A stretch of DNA of 64,000 nucleotides from Dactylis glomerata (lineage: Eukaryota > Streptophyta > Magnoliopsida > Poales > Poaceae). The position numbers and the translations under genes are program-made. This document shows positions 22,761 through 33,043 of this stretch, piece by piece. The notes under the pieces are model-generated. The model did not search any database, was not told the origin of the DNA, and was given only the letters and a program-made list of their open reading frames with translations. The number at the start of each line of letters is the position of its first letter. Positions within the stretch are counted from its first letter, which is position 1. Location of the stretch: the NCBI GenBank assembly GCA_007115705.1, contig QXEO01002115.1, positions 1,457,340-1,521,339 of the forward strand. Direction: 5' to 3'.

Positions 22761-22767
22761 TATAAAA
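22761..22767 (+). promoter_or_regulatory. TATA box of the second CACTA gene
   Basis: The sequence ggggtataaaacatgc follows the internal subterminal array and precedes a GC-rich leader. Confidence 0.6.
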
Positions 22768-23036
22768 CATGCACCTTCTTCCCCAGCGTTTCGGACTTAG
22801 CAGTTTCGCGCGCGAGGAGTCATCGACGACGCCATCAGGCTGCCGCGCTCGCCGCCGCCTCGCCGTCGTTCAGCCGCACCACCGCGCCAGCCGCCGCGCC
22901 GCCAGCCGCCGCAGTGCCCGCCGCGCCGCCGGAGTGCCGCCGCGCCGCCGCATTGCCGCCGGCCGCTGCAGTGCCTCTCCACCGCGCCGCCGCAGTGCCC
23001 AGCCGCCGTCCAGCCGCCGCGCCCTTCATCTGCAAG

Positions 23037-23470
23037 GTTTTTTTGCAAAAAGTTTAATTAGTGTTAGGGTTAGGGTTAGATATTAGGGTTAGAATTTAGT
23101 TTAGTTAGATATAGAATTAGGGTTAGATATAGAATTATTATAGGGTTAGAATTTAGTTAGATATTGTTAGATATAGAATTAGGGTTAGATATAGAAATTA
23201 GGGTTAGATATAGAATTATTTTAGTTAGTATTTATTGTGTTAGAATTATTTAGTTAGAATTATTTTAGTTAGAATTATTTAGTTAGAATTATTTAGTTAG
23301 AATTTATTTAGTTAGAATTAATTTGCAATTAGAAATAGAATTAATTTGCAAATAGAAATAGAATTATTTTGCAAATAGAAATAGAATTATTTTGCAAATA
23401 GAAATAGAATTATTTTGCATCATATATAGTTTGTTAGTTTATTAGTTAATCAAATGTCCGTTTTTTGCAG
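23037..23470 (+). other. probable leader intron of the second CACTA gene with TTAGGG-like repeats
   Basis: A donor (tgcaag|gttttt at 23037) and an acceptor (ttttttgcag|aact ending 23470) bracket AT-rich sequence just upstream of the ATG at 23475. The interior holds ttagggttagggttagat runs and later gttagaattattta and tttgcaaatagaaat repeats. Splicing is inferred. Confidence 0.55.
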
Positions 23471-23474
23471 AACT

Positions 23475-26400
23475 ATGGATCCACATAGCAGGAACCTCGA
23501 AGAGGAAGAACTTCTCGAAGATATAATCAAAGACGCCCCCGACGTTGAACCAGCTGAATCTCCGTCGTCATATCTAAACCCCTCCGGAGATGGAATGGAG
23601 GTCGACTGACACGAAGATGAAGCCGATGGGGCCGGAGATAGCTCCAATGACGGAGAAGGTGATAGCTCCACTGATGGAGAAGCCGGTGGAGAAGCCGGTG
23701 GAGAAATAATAAAGTCCGGCGAGGTATACATATGAAGTTCGACAATCACTTGTAATATGTGAAAAGTATTGGAGATAGCTCTATATTGTATACATATACA
23801 TTCATTTGACGAATGTTTCTCCCTCTTAGGCCTCCACATCGAGCAAAGCTACGAAATGAGGCCCGACTAAAAAGTTGGATGCACGGACGCATTACACCTT
23901 TGAGGTGATATTGCCTACGGGCGAACCCAAGCTTCCTAAGAATGCTGCTGACACATTCAAGAAGCAATGCGGAGTTCTCGTTAGGGATCACGTCCCGATC
24001 AGCGTTCAGGAGTGGAACAAGCGCAAAGGGGCAGCCGATAGTGACTATGTCGCCGAAAGGTACAAAGATAATCTTTGGAATGATCTCATGTCACATTTCA
24101 ACCTGCCAGAATGTGAGAATGAAGACGCCGCAAAAAAACTGAGGGCCAAAGTCAAGCAGTGGACTCTAAAGAAAATGGCCGAACTGTTCCGTAGCTGGAA
24201 GAAGAAGCTATGGAAAAACTATCGGAAGACAAAGAAAGTGCCAGTATTCGAGGGGTATCTAGCCAAGCAGGCGAATCACTGGAAGGCATTTCAAGAGTAC
24301 AAGGAGTCAGAAGATGCCAAGGCATTATCAGAAAAGAACAAGAAAAATGCCGACAAGAAGAAATATCACCACACGCTGGGGCCAGGGGGCTATGAGACTG
24401 CCATCCCAAAGTGGGATAAGAAAGAGCAAGATCTGCTAGCTAAAGGCATCATACCTGAACCCATCCGTGATGAGTGGGAATTGAGAGCAAGAAATTGGTT
24501 CCTTGCGCATGGTGGTTCGTACGACGAAGAAACAGGGGACCTTATCTGCAGTGACGGTCTTAGGATACCCAGGGAGAATTGGAAAAAGATAGTGAAAGAA
24601 ATTAAAGAGGGAAAAAGACAGTTCACTGCAGATAGAGAGAAAGATTTGCTCACACTGGTCCTCGGCAATGACGGACATGGAGGACGAACACGAGGCTTCG
24701 GTCCTTCTTACCCGTGGTGGCTTGGGTTTGCCAGAGACCAAGACACTTATAGAAGCCGAGCGAGAGCAAAGAAGCGACAGCAGGATGAGGAGAATGACAA
24801 GTTCAACCAGTTGCTTGCCAGGCTTAACGAGCAACAGAAGCAGATTGACGAGCTTAGAGGAGTAGCGCGCCAGGAAGATCCTGCACTCGATATTACCGGC
24901 GCCCCATCTAAGCGGAAAAGCAGCGTGGCTGAATCTGAGGCCCCGCCCGACGATGCACGAAGAATGATAGAGGGCGGTCCCGGCTACCCCGTGGATAGAA
25001 TCAAGGAGTCAACATCAAGTGAACTCCATCAGAGATTCAAGAACATATCCATGAAGGCGGCCGTCGGACAAGCTTTACCTTCTGGCCCTGATGTACGCTG
25101 GCATGGCCGTGAGATTCCAGCTGGCTTTGCTAAAGTCGGGGTGGATGAAATCGTGTCGGGGTTTCATGATATGGAGCTCGACATAGCTGGACCCGAAGAT
25201 GAGAGGACACTCGGAGAAGTACTGGGTGGAGTCATCCTATGGGACAAGAACTACATCAAGCTTCCAGGCTCGGCCCCAAGGACAACACCGCCTCCGAGTC
25301 GTCGTAGGTCACCTACACCTCCATCACCTCCAAGCCCTCCACATGACGACGGCCACCACAACACGAGTCCATCTCGATCACCGCCGCCGGACTTGGGTCG
25401 GCCGTCTTCGCCGCCGCCCGCTAAGGATACTAAGCGGAAGCGTGCCAGCAAGAACGCTCCGTCGATGAGTTCTAAGCGACGGAGCTCCCCAAAGCGCAAA
25501 CTGTCGCCCCTCCCAAAGGTACCTCATGCTAATCTTCCTATCAGACCTTATGATCGTACCGACGAGGAAAACGCCAGGATAGCAAAGGAACATTATGATG
25601 CGCAGATGAAAAAGAAGGAACCCGAGCCCCGCCCGGAATACACCGAGAAGCAAATAGCATATGCAAAATACTTCACGACCCTTCCATCACAGTATGACTT
25701 ACACCATAAGCCTGACGACTATACACGCACATTGCAGAAGGAAGGGAAAAAGAGCAGATCACGTGCAAGTGCAAGTGGAAGCAAATCAAGTTCAACTACA
25801 AGCAAAAAAAGATCAGACGTTCCTCAGCTTGGACAACAGGCCAAACAGTCGATCCCACCCCTCAGGGTGTTACCCAAGAATGTTCCCTCTCTGGTGCAGG
25901 GGCAAGATTTGGAATTAGCAAAGAAGTGGGCGGCTGAATGGGGTCTAAGTGTTTAAGATGTTCTGGCGTCCCAAGACGATAGGTTACCCAAGGCTGTGGT
26001 AGCCCCTAAGCCACAGTTTGTCATTGGAGCACCTTTGGTCAGCAAAGATAAGTTTGATGACCTCCCAACAAATATGCGTTACTTGCATACATGGTACTTA
26101 AGTGAAGCAAAGAATGGGAGAACGATGATCGTGGCGCGTGTCCCACGGGAGTACTACGGCCGTCCCGAAGACATCCATATCGACTTTGATGAACTCTTCC
26201 AGATGTACAATGCCGACGCCCTCGACAAATCGCTTATGAGTTGCTATTGTCTGTAAGTTTTTCAATTCGTTGTCTACATATAACTTGTTCAGTTATTTCA
26301 ATTTATTGTCTACATATAACTTGTTCCGTTCTGACTTGTACTCTATTATGCAGAATGAAGATTCTGGAATGTAAAAGTAGGAACATCCTAAATATTGGGT

Positions 26401-27268
26401 TTATTGACCCATATAAAATACATATAACGACGCTAACTGATAACCCCAAGGAGACGGAGGAAAACCTTCTAAGGTTTCTAACAGATCAAAATTTTTGTGA
26501 CCACATACTGTTTCCATACAACTTCAGGTGAGGGTCTTACTCTGTTGTGTCCATTCACTTATAAGTGTAATTGATAAGTTACTGACACATATATATATAT
26601 ACATGTGCAGCTACCACTGGATTCTGTTGGACATTCAAATTGATAAGGGAAGAGTTGATGCCTTCGACCCATTATCGAGACCCTTGGAACAGTTCCAAAG
26701 CCCGCAGGACATGCTCCAAGGGTAATTTCAATCATTCTTGCGCTCTATCGGTCTCTTTCGATGATTTTCTGATATATCAATTAATGAAAAACTTAGCAAA
26801 TCATTTTCCTTGTCGGGCAGGGTTTGGAAGCGGTTCAAGTGCGTGACTGACGGTATCGAGCATGAGAAGCTGACCTTTAGAGCGGCTCAGGTAAGTAGTA
26901 GTATGATATACTTCTATTTTCAATACATTTATGATGCTAGATTATTATTTTGATTATATATATTCTATTCTCGTAAAGTGCGACCAGCAGCCACGGGGGA
27001 CGCATCTATGCGGATACTATGTTTGCGAGACCATTCGCACGTTTAACTCTGAGCACAAGGATTACAGATACGACGTAAGCAATAAACATTCACACCTCTA
27101 TTTTTACCCGTCATTCTTTGTTATCATGATTGATATTCATATTCATCTCCTCTTCTTATATAGTACACGGCCATGAGGGAGAAGTACCTACCAGAGCAAC
27201 GCGCGATTGCTGTTGCAGAGGAGCTAGCGACCTTTATGAGGACGGAAGCTATAGATGACAAAGGATGA
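23475..27268 (+). pseudogene. CACTA second gene: plant-transposase (Ptta/En-Spm) plus Ulp1-like protease, broken
   Basis: Exon 1 (23475-23723) is Glu/Asp/Gly-rich. After a 106-bp intron, exon 2 (from 23830) carries a Ptta/En/Spm transposase-type domain (GYLAKQANHWKAFQEYKES, HHTLGPGGYETAIPKWDKKE, ARNWFLAHGG), a coiled coil (FNQLLARLNEQQKQIDELRG) and a Pro/Ser-rich linker. A Ulp1-like (C48) cysteine protease follows on exons ending near 26252, 26526, 26721, 26890, 27074 and 27268. The protease keeps YHWILLDIQIDKG (His), DAFDPL (Asp) and QQPRGTHLCGYYVCE (Gln, Cys). In-frame stops: a TGA near 23595, TGA at 23857 and TAA at 25954. The open stretch 23875-25956 is 693 codons. The protease's role in transposition is not established. 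Confidence 0.85.
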
Positions 27269-27440
27269 TTTAGTGTAGCTAGGGGCCATTACTGATGTTG
27301 GTCCATGTAATCGAATAGACGGGCTCTAGTCCCGATAATTCTGATCTCCATATAATTGTATATATATGCTCGCTTGTAAGATAAGTTAATCTTATATATA
27401 TGCATAAACTAATTCCCGAACCCACGTTAATCCCCCGAAC

Positions 27441-27480
27441 ACCTAAACCCTAAAACCCCTAAACCCTAAAACCCTAAAGC
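27441..27480. repeat. telomere-like motif near the CACTA 3' end
   Basis: The run acctaaaccctaaaacccct and its continuation resemble the plant telomere unit (CCCTAAA). The matching element at 61510 carries the same motif, reverse complemented, at 61741-61763. Confidence 0.75.
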
Positions 27481-27499
27481 AAAAAACAAAATTTGTAGA

Positions 27500-27688
27500 T
27501 GCCTTTAGTCCCGGTCTGTGTTACAAACCGGGACTAAAGGTCCTGGCCCTGGATGCGCTCGGAGGCGCCCACGTGGACACCCTCCAGTCCCGGCTGGTAA
27601 CCGGGCCGGGACTAAAGGTTTAGCCTTTAGTCCCGCCTCTGGAGTCCCGGTTTGCAAACCGGGACTGGAGGCCCTGTCCCCACTAGTA
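27500..27688. repeat. right subterminal repeat array of the CACTA element
   Basis: Inverted cctttagtcccgg/ccgggactaaagg units and gtcccggtttgcaaaccggg form hairpins up to the terminus at 27688. Confidence 0.85.
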
Positions 27689-27937
27689 TATCTACTAGTA
27701 TTATAATCATCTTATATTTAATGCTTTATAGAATCTCAATGCAAATATGTGGATACGATGTATTTTCTATTAGACTTTTTAGTTTTGTGTGTCATGATAC
27801 AACATCATATTATGATACTACTCTTACCTTTCTCTTTATTAATTGATACATTATCATGATATAGTATTTTCTACATCAGATATTTTGCTTATGTGGCACG
27901 TATAATACTACTTATGATACTCCCAATGTGGCTAGTC
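27689..27937. mobile_element. right part of the MITE split by the CACTA element
   Basis: It continues the MITE left at 17784 and ends gatactcccaatgtggctagtc, the complement-type end of the family. The outer flank is tga (27938-27940). Confidence 0.8.
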
Positions 27938-27993
27938 TGAGGGACCCTGCGAGGTATGGCGCGTGCTCAAACAATTATATATGGAGCATATAA

Positions 27994-28291
27994 GACTAGT
28001 CACAATGGGGAGTATCATACACTAGTATCATGCATATGACACTACTCTTACAATGCATAGTATCATAAAGTAGTATCATGGTTTCACCATATTTATTGTT
28101 TTGTAGAATCTCAATGCAAATATGTGTACAAGATGTATTTATCACTAACTTTTCTAAATTGACGTGCTATGATACAGTATTATGATATGATACCACACTC
28201 ACTTCTCTCCTCATTAATTATGATTTCATATCAGCTTTTTACATGCATGTAGTGCATGATACTAGCTATAATACTCTCATTGTGAGTAGTC
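27994..28291. mobile_element. Tourist-like MITE, 298 bp
   Basis: The ends gactagtcacaatgggg and, on the complement, gactactcacaatgagag form inverted repeats. The 3-bp target duplication taa (27991-27993, 28292-28294) fits PIF/Harbinger-type elements. The family also occurs at 17699/27689 and 44420. Confidence 0.85.
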
Positions 28292-28299
28292 TAAAGATT

Positions 28300-29830
28300 T
28301 ATTTGTTTTCAAGTCCGAAACGCTTCACGTGTCGGAACACGGAACACCTTCGACATTTCTAAATATGCGCAGGATATACAAATGTGCAGTATAGAAAACT
28401 CAGCCAGGATATTTGTGAGACTTAAGCTGTAGACAGGACGAAGTAGTACATGCTAAGATATTTCGTGACAATAAGATCGACCATAACAATTACATATCCA
28501 TTGCTGTTCATCTGTGAGCAAATTAATCTAAGAAAGCAGACATTTCTGCCCTTTTGTATCTATGTTAGATCTATGGAAAACTTGAATCAATTAAATAATT
28601 TCTTAGTAGATAATGTATCAAATAATAATCAAATCGGTTATATATCATTGCATGATGCAACATATGGTGATATTGAATTTACGACAGTAAACATTTAATT
28701 ATATTTCTTCGCACACTAAAATTTAAAACTATTTTATATGATTAATTTTGGTAAGTATAATAGAAGCTTAGGACTAGAACATGGAACACCGTGATTTTCA
28801 AACACATTATTAACAATGGTTGGGGTCTTTGCATGGCATTGCCAATTTTGTGTGTGTACTCGACAAGAAATAAAATTAAATGACCATGCAAAAGGTGCCT
28901 TCAGTTGGTGTTGACCATAAGATGTCAATGCTCCACAAGGTGTAAGGTAAAACAACCACATAGGAAGTGGCCGCGTCACATTTCTCCATTGTCGATCAAC
29001 TTGGCGCACGAAGAATATATGTCCCTTAATCCAGTGTAGAGCAGGCCTCTAAGTTAGTGACAATATTTTTGGAGATCTTTGCTGGATATAAATTAAATAG
29101 CACGAATATGAATGCAATCGGGCGGCGGCAGGGCTAAGATTGGTTTCATTAATTGTCATCTATTCTCTCGCTCTTCCTTCTACATTACCTGGTCTTACTC
29201 CAGTATCCTGGTTGCGGCAGATAGAGGGCTTCTTCACAAAATATGCACCAAACATCGACCTAACCTCTGAATGGACCACCAGCATCTTGACCCGCATTCG
29301 ACACTAAAATTCCGCCATTACCCTCACCTACAAGTACCTATATTCCAAATCTATAGAGAAATATATGAGCATCTATAACACCAAATTTGCATTATGACGT
29401 TCATCATAAAACATATTTTTGTACTATATATATTTAACGATTTAGATATTCGTATATTTAGTGTAAACTCGATCAAACTTAGAGAAGTTTGACCAGGAAA
29501 GAAGTTAGAGCTTAAGTTGATCTAGAATTGAGGAGTAAATAATTGCACATGTGAAAACAAACAAATATCCAAAAAACCGTCTTAATCATAACATAGGAGA
29601 CGTGTGTTGTCCTTGTCTCCCACCCGGGCCCGTGACATCACGGGACGGCAATCCGTGCACCAAAACCATGTAGTCCTAGCATTATTGCCATGTGAAAATA
29701 AGGGGAAAACAATGCTCTGAGCTGCACAATTCCACCTGAATCGCGCGCAGCCTTCGCTTTCATGGAGCGCCCACCACCTCCAGCTGCCACCCAAGTCAAC
29801 CGAGTGAGCCACCCACCATGAGCTAGCTTG
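28300..29830 (+). repeat. copy 4 of the repeated block, upstream flank of the receptor-kinase gene
   Basis: This is the most complete copy of the block seen at 6640, 8412 and 13120, and the only one still joined to the kinase gene. It runs from ccgaaacgctt...aacacgga through gttaattttggtaagtat to gaatcgcgcgcagccttcgct and caccacctccagctgcca. It probably includes the gene's promoter, but no clear TATA box is visible. Confidence 0.65.
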
Positions 29831-30159
29831 CCACCACTCCTAGCTTAGCCGAGCTAGCCAAACTGCTGCGCCTTCACACACCACCCTATCGCCGTCGCCG
29901 GCCTAAACCGACCGACTCCTCTTGTCATCTTGTGTCCCCTTCCTATCTTCTCCTACCTGCCACCCACGGCCACGCGCGCACTCGCCATTCCCCATTCCCC
30001 ATTGATCACGACCTCCACCGCTCCCTCTCAACTTTAAACTCCCCCACGCGCGCGGGCACCACTGATTATTCCCTGATCGATCAGCTAACAACATCCCCGA
30101 CACGTACGTAGCATCTTCCACCTTGTCGCGAATTGATTACAGCTCGAGCGCCGGCGGCC

Positions 30160-32739
30160 ATGTCGTCGCTTCGCCGGCTATGCTTCGTGCTGCCCATGGA
30201 CGGGGACGAGCTCCTCGAGGCTGACGACGACGCCCCACGGCGCCGTCCACGGGAGAAGCTGGGGTCCTACGTCCGGGACAAGGTCGGCCGCGCGCTGTCC
30301 TGCCTCCGCTGCGGCTGCCGCTGCCACGATTCCCGGTCGGTGTCGACAGGCTTCGAGGACATGGCCGGCGTGTACGAGGTCGGAGCGAGGAGAATCAAGG
30401 GCGCGTCGGGGCCCAGGGTGTTCAGCTACTCGGAGCTCTACATCGGGACCAGCGGCTTCAGCGACGACGAGGTGCTCGGCAGCGGCGGGTTCGGCCGGGT
30501 GTACCGCGCCGTGCTGCCCAGCGACGGGACCACGGTCGCCGTCAAGTGCGTCGCCAGCGTCGGCGTCGACCGCTTCGAGAAGTCGTTTCTTGCGGAGCTG
30601 GCCGCCGTGGCCCGGCTGCGGCACCGCAACCTCGTGCGGCTCCGCGGCTGGTGCGTGCGGGACGAGGAGGAGCTGCTGCTCGTCTACGACTACATGCCCA
30701 ACCGCAGCCTCGACCGCCTCCTCTTCTCGCCGTCGAAGGCGGCGTCGGCGCCCGCGGTGGTGCTCGGCTGGGACCGCCGGCGCCGCATCGTGGCGGGGCT
30801 CGCCGCCGCGCTGCTGTACCTGCACGAGCAGCTCGACACGCAGATCATCCATCGGGATGTCAAGACCAGCAACGTCATGCTCGACTCCGAGTACAACGCG
30901 CGGCTCGGGGACTTCGGCCTCGCGCGCTGGCTCGAGCACGCCGCGGTGGAGGACGCCCCGCCGACAAACAAAAAGATCGAGCTGCTGCCGTCGCCGCCTT
31001 CCGTGCGCTCGACGGCGTCGTTCTCCTCGTCGGCGAACTACCAGTTCCGGCTGATCGACACCAGCAGGATCGGCGGCACCATCGGGTACCTCCCACCAGA
31101 GAGCTTCCAGCGCAGGGGCGGGGCGACGGCCAAGTCAGACGTGTTCAGCTTCGGGATCGTGCTGCTCGAAGTGGCCACCGGACGCCGGGCGGTCGATCTG
31201 GCGTACCCCGACGACCAAATCTTCATGCTGGATTGGGTGCGGCGGCTGTCCGACGACGGGAAGCTGCTCAGCGCCGGCGACCGTAAGCTGCCGGAAGGCG
31301 GCATGTTCGACATGGTCCGGCTCATCCACCTCGGCCTCCTCTGCTCGATGCATGACCCGAGGGCTCGTCCTACCATGAAGTGGGTGGTGGAGAACATCTC
31401 CGGCAGCTCCTCTGGCGAGCTCCCGCCGCTTCCCTCCTTCAAACCTCTCCCAAAGTACATCTCTCTCACTTCGTCATCCTCTGACTCCGAGGTTAAGTCC
31501 ACAACCATCGAAGGCACGAACAGCACAGCCACCTCTGCCTCCTCGCAGATGAAGCCCATGTACGCCACGGCGGCTGGAACCACCATTTACCTCACCGCAG
31601 AAGACGGCGTCAAGACGTCGTCGGCCGGCGGCTCCGGTACTGATCAGAAGAGCGGCAACAGCCAGCGATCGTCGCCGCGGTCTGTGGTGGCCGTCCCGAA
31701 CGTGGATACCCCGCGCGAGATATCGTACAAGGAGATCGTGGCGATCACCAACGACTTCTCCGAGTCGCAGGTGGTGGCGGAGCTGGACTTCGGCACCGGG
31801 TACGAGGGGTACCTGGACCCCGGCCACGGCGGCGGCCGGATCCACGTCCTTGTGAAGCGGCTCGGCATGAAGACGTGCCCGGCGCTGCGCGTCCGGTTCA
31901 CGAACGAGCTCTGCAACCTGGCCAAGCTCCGGCACCGCAACCTCGTGCAGCTGCGCGGCTGGTGCACGGACCACGGCGAGATGCTCGTCGTCTACGACCA
32001 CTCCCCGGGGAACCTTTTGAGCAATCACCTCCTTGTTCGGCAGAGCACTTCTGACATCCTCTCATGGCACCACCGGTACGGCATCGTCAAGGCGCTCGCG
32101 TCCGCCGTACTGTACCTGCACGAGGAGTGGGACGAGCAGGTCATCCACCGCAACATCACCTCGGCCGCGGTGTTCCTGGACCCCGACCGGAGCCCGCGGC
32201 TCGGCAGCTTCGCGCTCGCCGAGTTCCTGTCGAGGAACGAGCACGGCGGTCACCACGCGGTCGTGCCGTCCGGCTCAGGGTCGGCGCGGGGCATCTTCGG
32301 CTACATGTCGCCGGAGTACATGGAGACGGGCGAGGCCACCACCATGGCCGACGTGTACAGCTTCGGGGTGGTGGTTCTCGAGGTCGTCACGGGCGCCATG
32401 GCGGTGGACGTCAGGTCGCCGGAGGTGCTCCTCGTTAGGAAGGTGCAGCTCGGCCAGGAGCAGGACGACCGCGACAACGTGGAGGCCCTCGCCGACAGGC
32501 GGCTGGACGGCTGGTTCGATCGGCGGGAGCTCGCGCGGCTGGCCAAGCTCGGCATCGCGTGCACGAGGTCGGACGCGGCGGCGCGGCCGAGCATGAGGAA
32601 GATCGTGAGCATTCTGGACGGCAACGACGAGGTGCTGAGCAAGTTCGAGCGGAGGGCGGAGAGCAGGGAGGAGTGGGAGACCAAGAATGCGGCGGCTCTC
32701 TCCTTGGTCAGGAGACTGCAGGCTCTTGGCATACACTGA
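30160..32739 (+). CDS. receptor-like protein kinase S.2-like, two kinase domains
   Basis: A single-exon 859-aa protein with high GC, as in grass genes. It resembles the plant receptor-like kinase S.2 (LecRK-related) group, which carries two kinase domains and no extracellular lectin domain. Kinase 1 (about 95-415) is complete: GSGGFG 107-112, Lys129, HRD 231-233, DFG 251-253 and LPPE 311-314. A Ser-rich linker follows. Kinase 2 (about 520-825) has HRN at 663-665 instead of HRD and GSF at 682-684 instead of DFG, so it should be a pseudokinase. No signal peptide or membrane segment is visible; a Cys cluster (CLRCGCRCHD, 48-57) could anchor it. I chose ATG 30160 because the frame upstream lacks an ATG. 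Substrates are unknown. Confidence 0.88.
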   Translation: MSSLRRLCFVLPMDGDELLEADDDAPRRRPREKLGSYVRDKVGRALSCLRCGCRCHDSRSVSTGFEDMAGVYEVGARRIKGASGPRVFSYSELYIGTSGFSDDEVLGSGGFGRVYRAVLPSDGTTVAVKCVASVGVDRFEKSFLAELAAVARLRHRNLVRLRGWCVRDEEELLLVYDYMPNRSLDRLLFSPSKAASAPAVVLGWDRRRRIVAGLAAALLYLHEQLDTQIIHRDVKTSNVMLDSEYNARLGDFGLARWLEHAAVEDAPPTNKKIELLPSPPSVRSTASFSSSANYQFRLIDTSRIGGTIGYLPPESFQRRGGATAKSDVFSFGIVLLEVATGRRAVDLAYPDDQIFMLDWVRRLSDDGKLLSAGDRKLPEGGMFDMVRLIHLGLLCSMHDPRARPTMKWVVENISGSSSGELPPLPSFKPLPKYISLTSSSSDSEVKSTTIEGTNSTATSASSQMKPMYATAAGTTIYLTAEDGVKTSSAGGSGTDQKSGNSQRSSPRSVVAVPNVDTPREISYKEIVAITNDFSESQVVAELDFGTGYEGYLDPGHGGGRIHVLVKRLGMKTCPALRVRFTNELCNLAKLRHRNLVQLRGWCTDHGEMLVVYDHSPGNLLSNHLLVRQSTSDILSWHHRYGIVKALASAVLYLHEEWDEQVIHRNITSAAVFLDPDRSPRLGSFALAEFLSRNEHGGHHAVVPSGSGSARGIFGYMSPEYMETGEATTMADVYSFGVVVLEVVTGAMAVDVRSPEVLLVRKVQLGQEQDDRDNVEALADRRLDGWFDRRELARLAKLGIACTRSDAAARPSMRKIVSILDGNDEVLSKFERRAESREEWETKNAAALSLVRRLQALGIH

Positions 32740-33043
32740 AAATTCTAACATGCACAACACTTGATGTGAGACTGCTGTTAGCTGAGTACACAATACTGAG
32801 TGAGAAGACGCACGATGCAAAGAGGATTTTATGTTGGTATGAAAATTTTCTAGTAGCGCATTTTGGGTGAATAGAGTACTGTACGTACGTGTGATCGATT
32901 TTCTAGTGGAAGTAATGCTATAGAGTATTTGTTAGTCCTTTTTTTTCTCAGATGACACTCAAGAACCATGCTTTCAGTTGATAAAACCCCAAATTAATGA
33001 CCAGGATACCACCTATAAATAAGGATTTGTCTATTTTTTAGCG
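32740..33043. other. 3' flank of the receptor-kinase gene
   Basis: AT-rich sequence without another gene. Transcript end and polyadenylation signals are not clear. Confidence 0.4.

Larger units (their letters stand above)
17785..27688 (+). mobile_element. CACTA (En/Spm) DNA transposon, 9904 bp
   Basis: The left end begins CACTAGTGGAAAAC. The right end, reverse complemented, begins tactagtggggacaggg, a CACTA terminus with its outermost base changed. The 3-bp target duplication tat is at 17782-17784 and 27689-27691, and rejoining the flanks restores a MITE. Both ends are packed with ttttagtcccgg-type inverted repeats (17820-18007, 27502-27667). Inside are a Tnp2-type transposase pseudogene, a 146-bp tandem array, and a second gene with plant-transposase and Ulp1-like domains. 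Both genes have stops, so this copy is not autonomous. Confidence 0.93.

Noticed and set aside
22728..23086. Ala/Arg/Pro-rich frames on both strands
   Set aside because: They come from a CCG-rich leader upstream of the second CACTA gene; no start context, no domain.
30178..30939. Long minus-strand ORF (253 aa) and other long frames across 30.2-32.8 kb
   Set aside because: They are shadows of the GC-rich kinase gene on the opposite strand or in other frames; composition is Arg/Ala/Pro-rich and no domain is seen.
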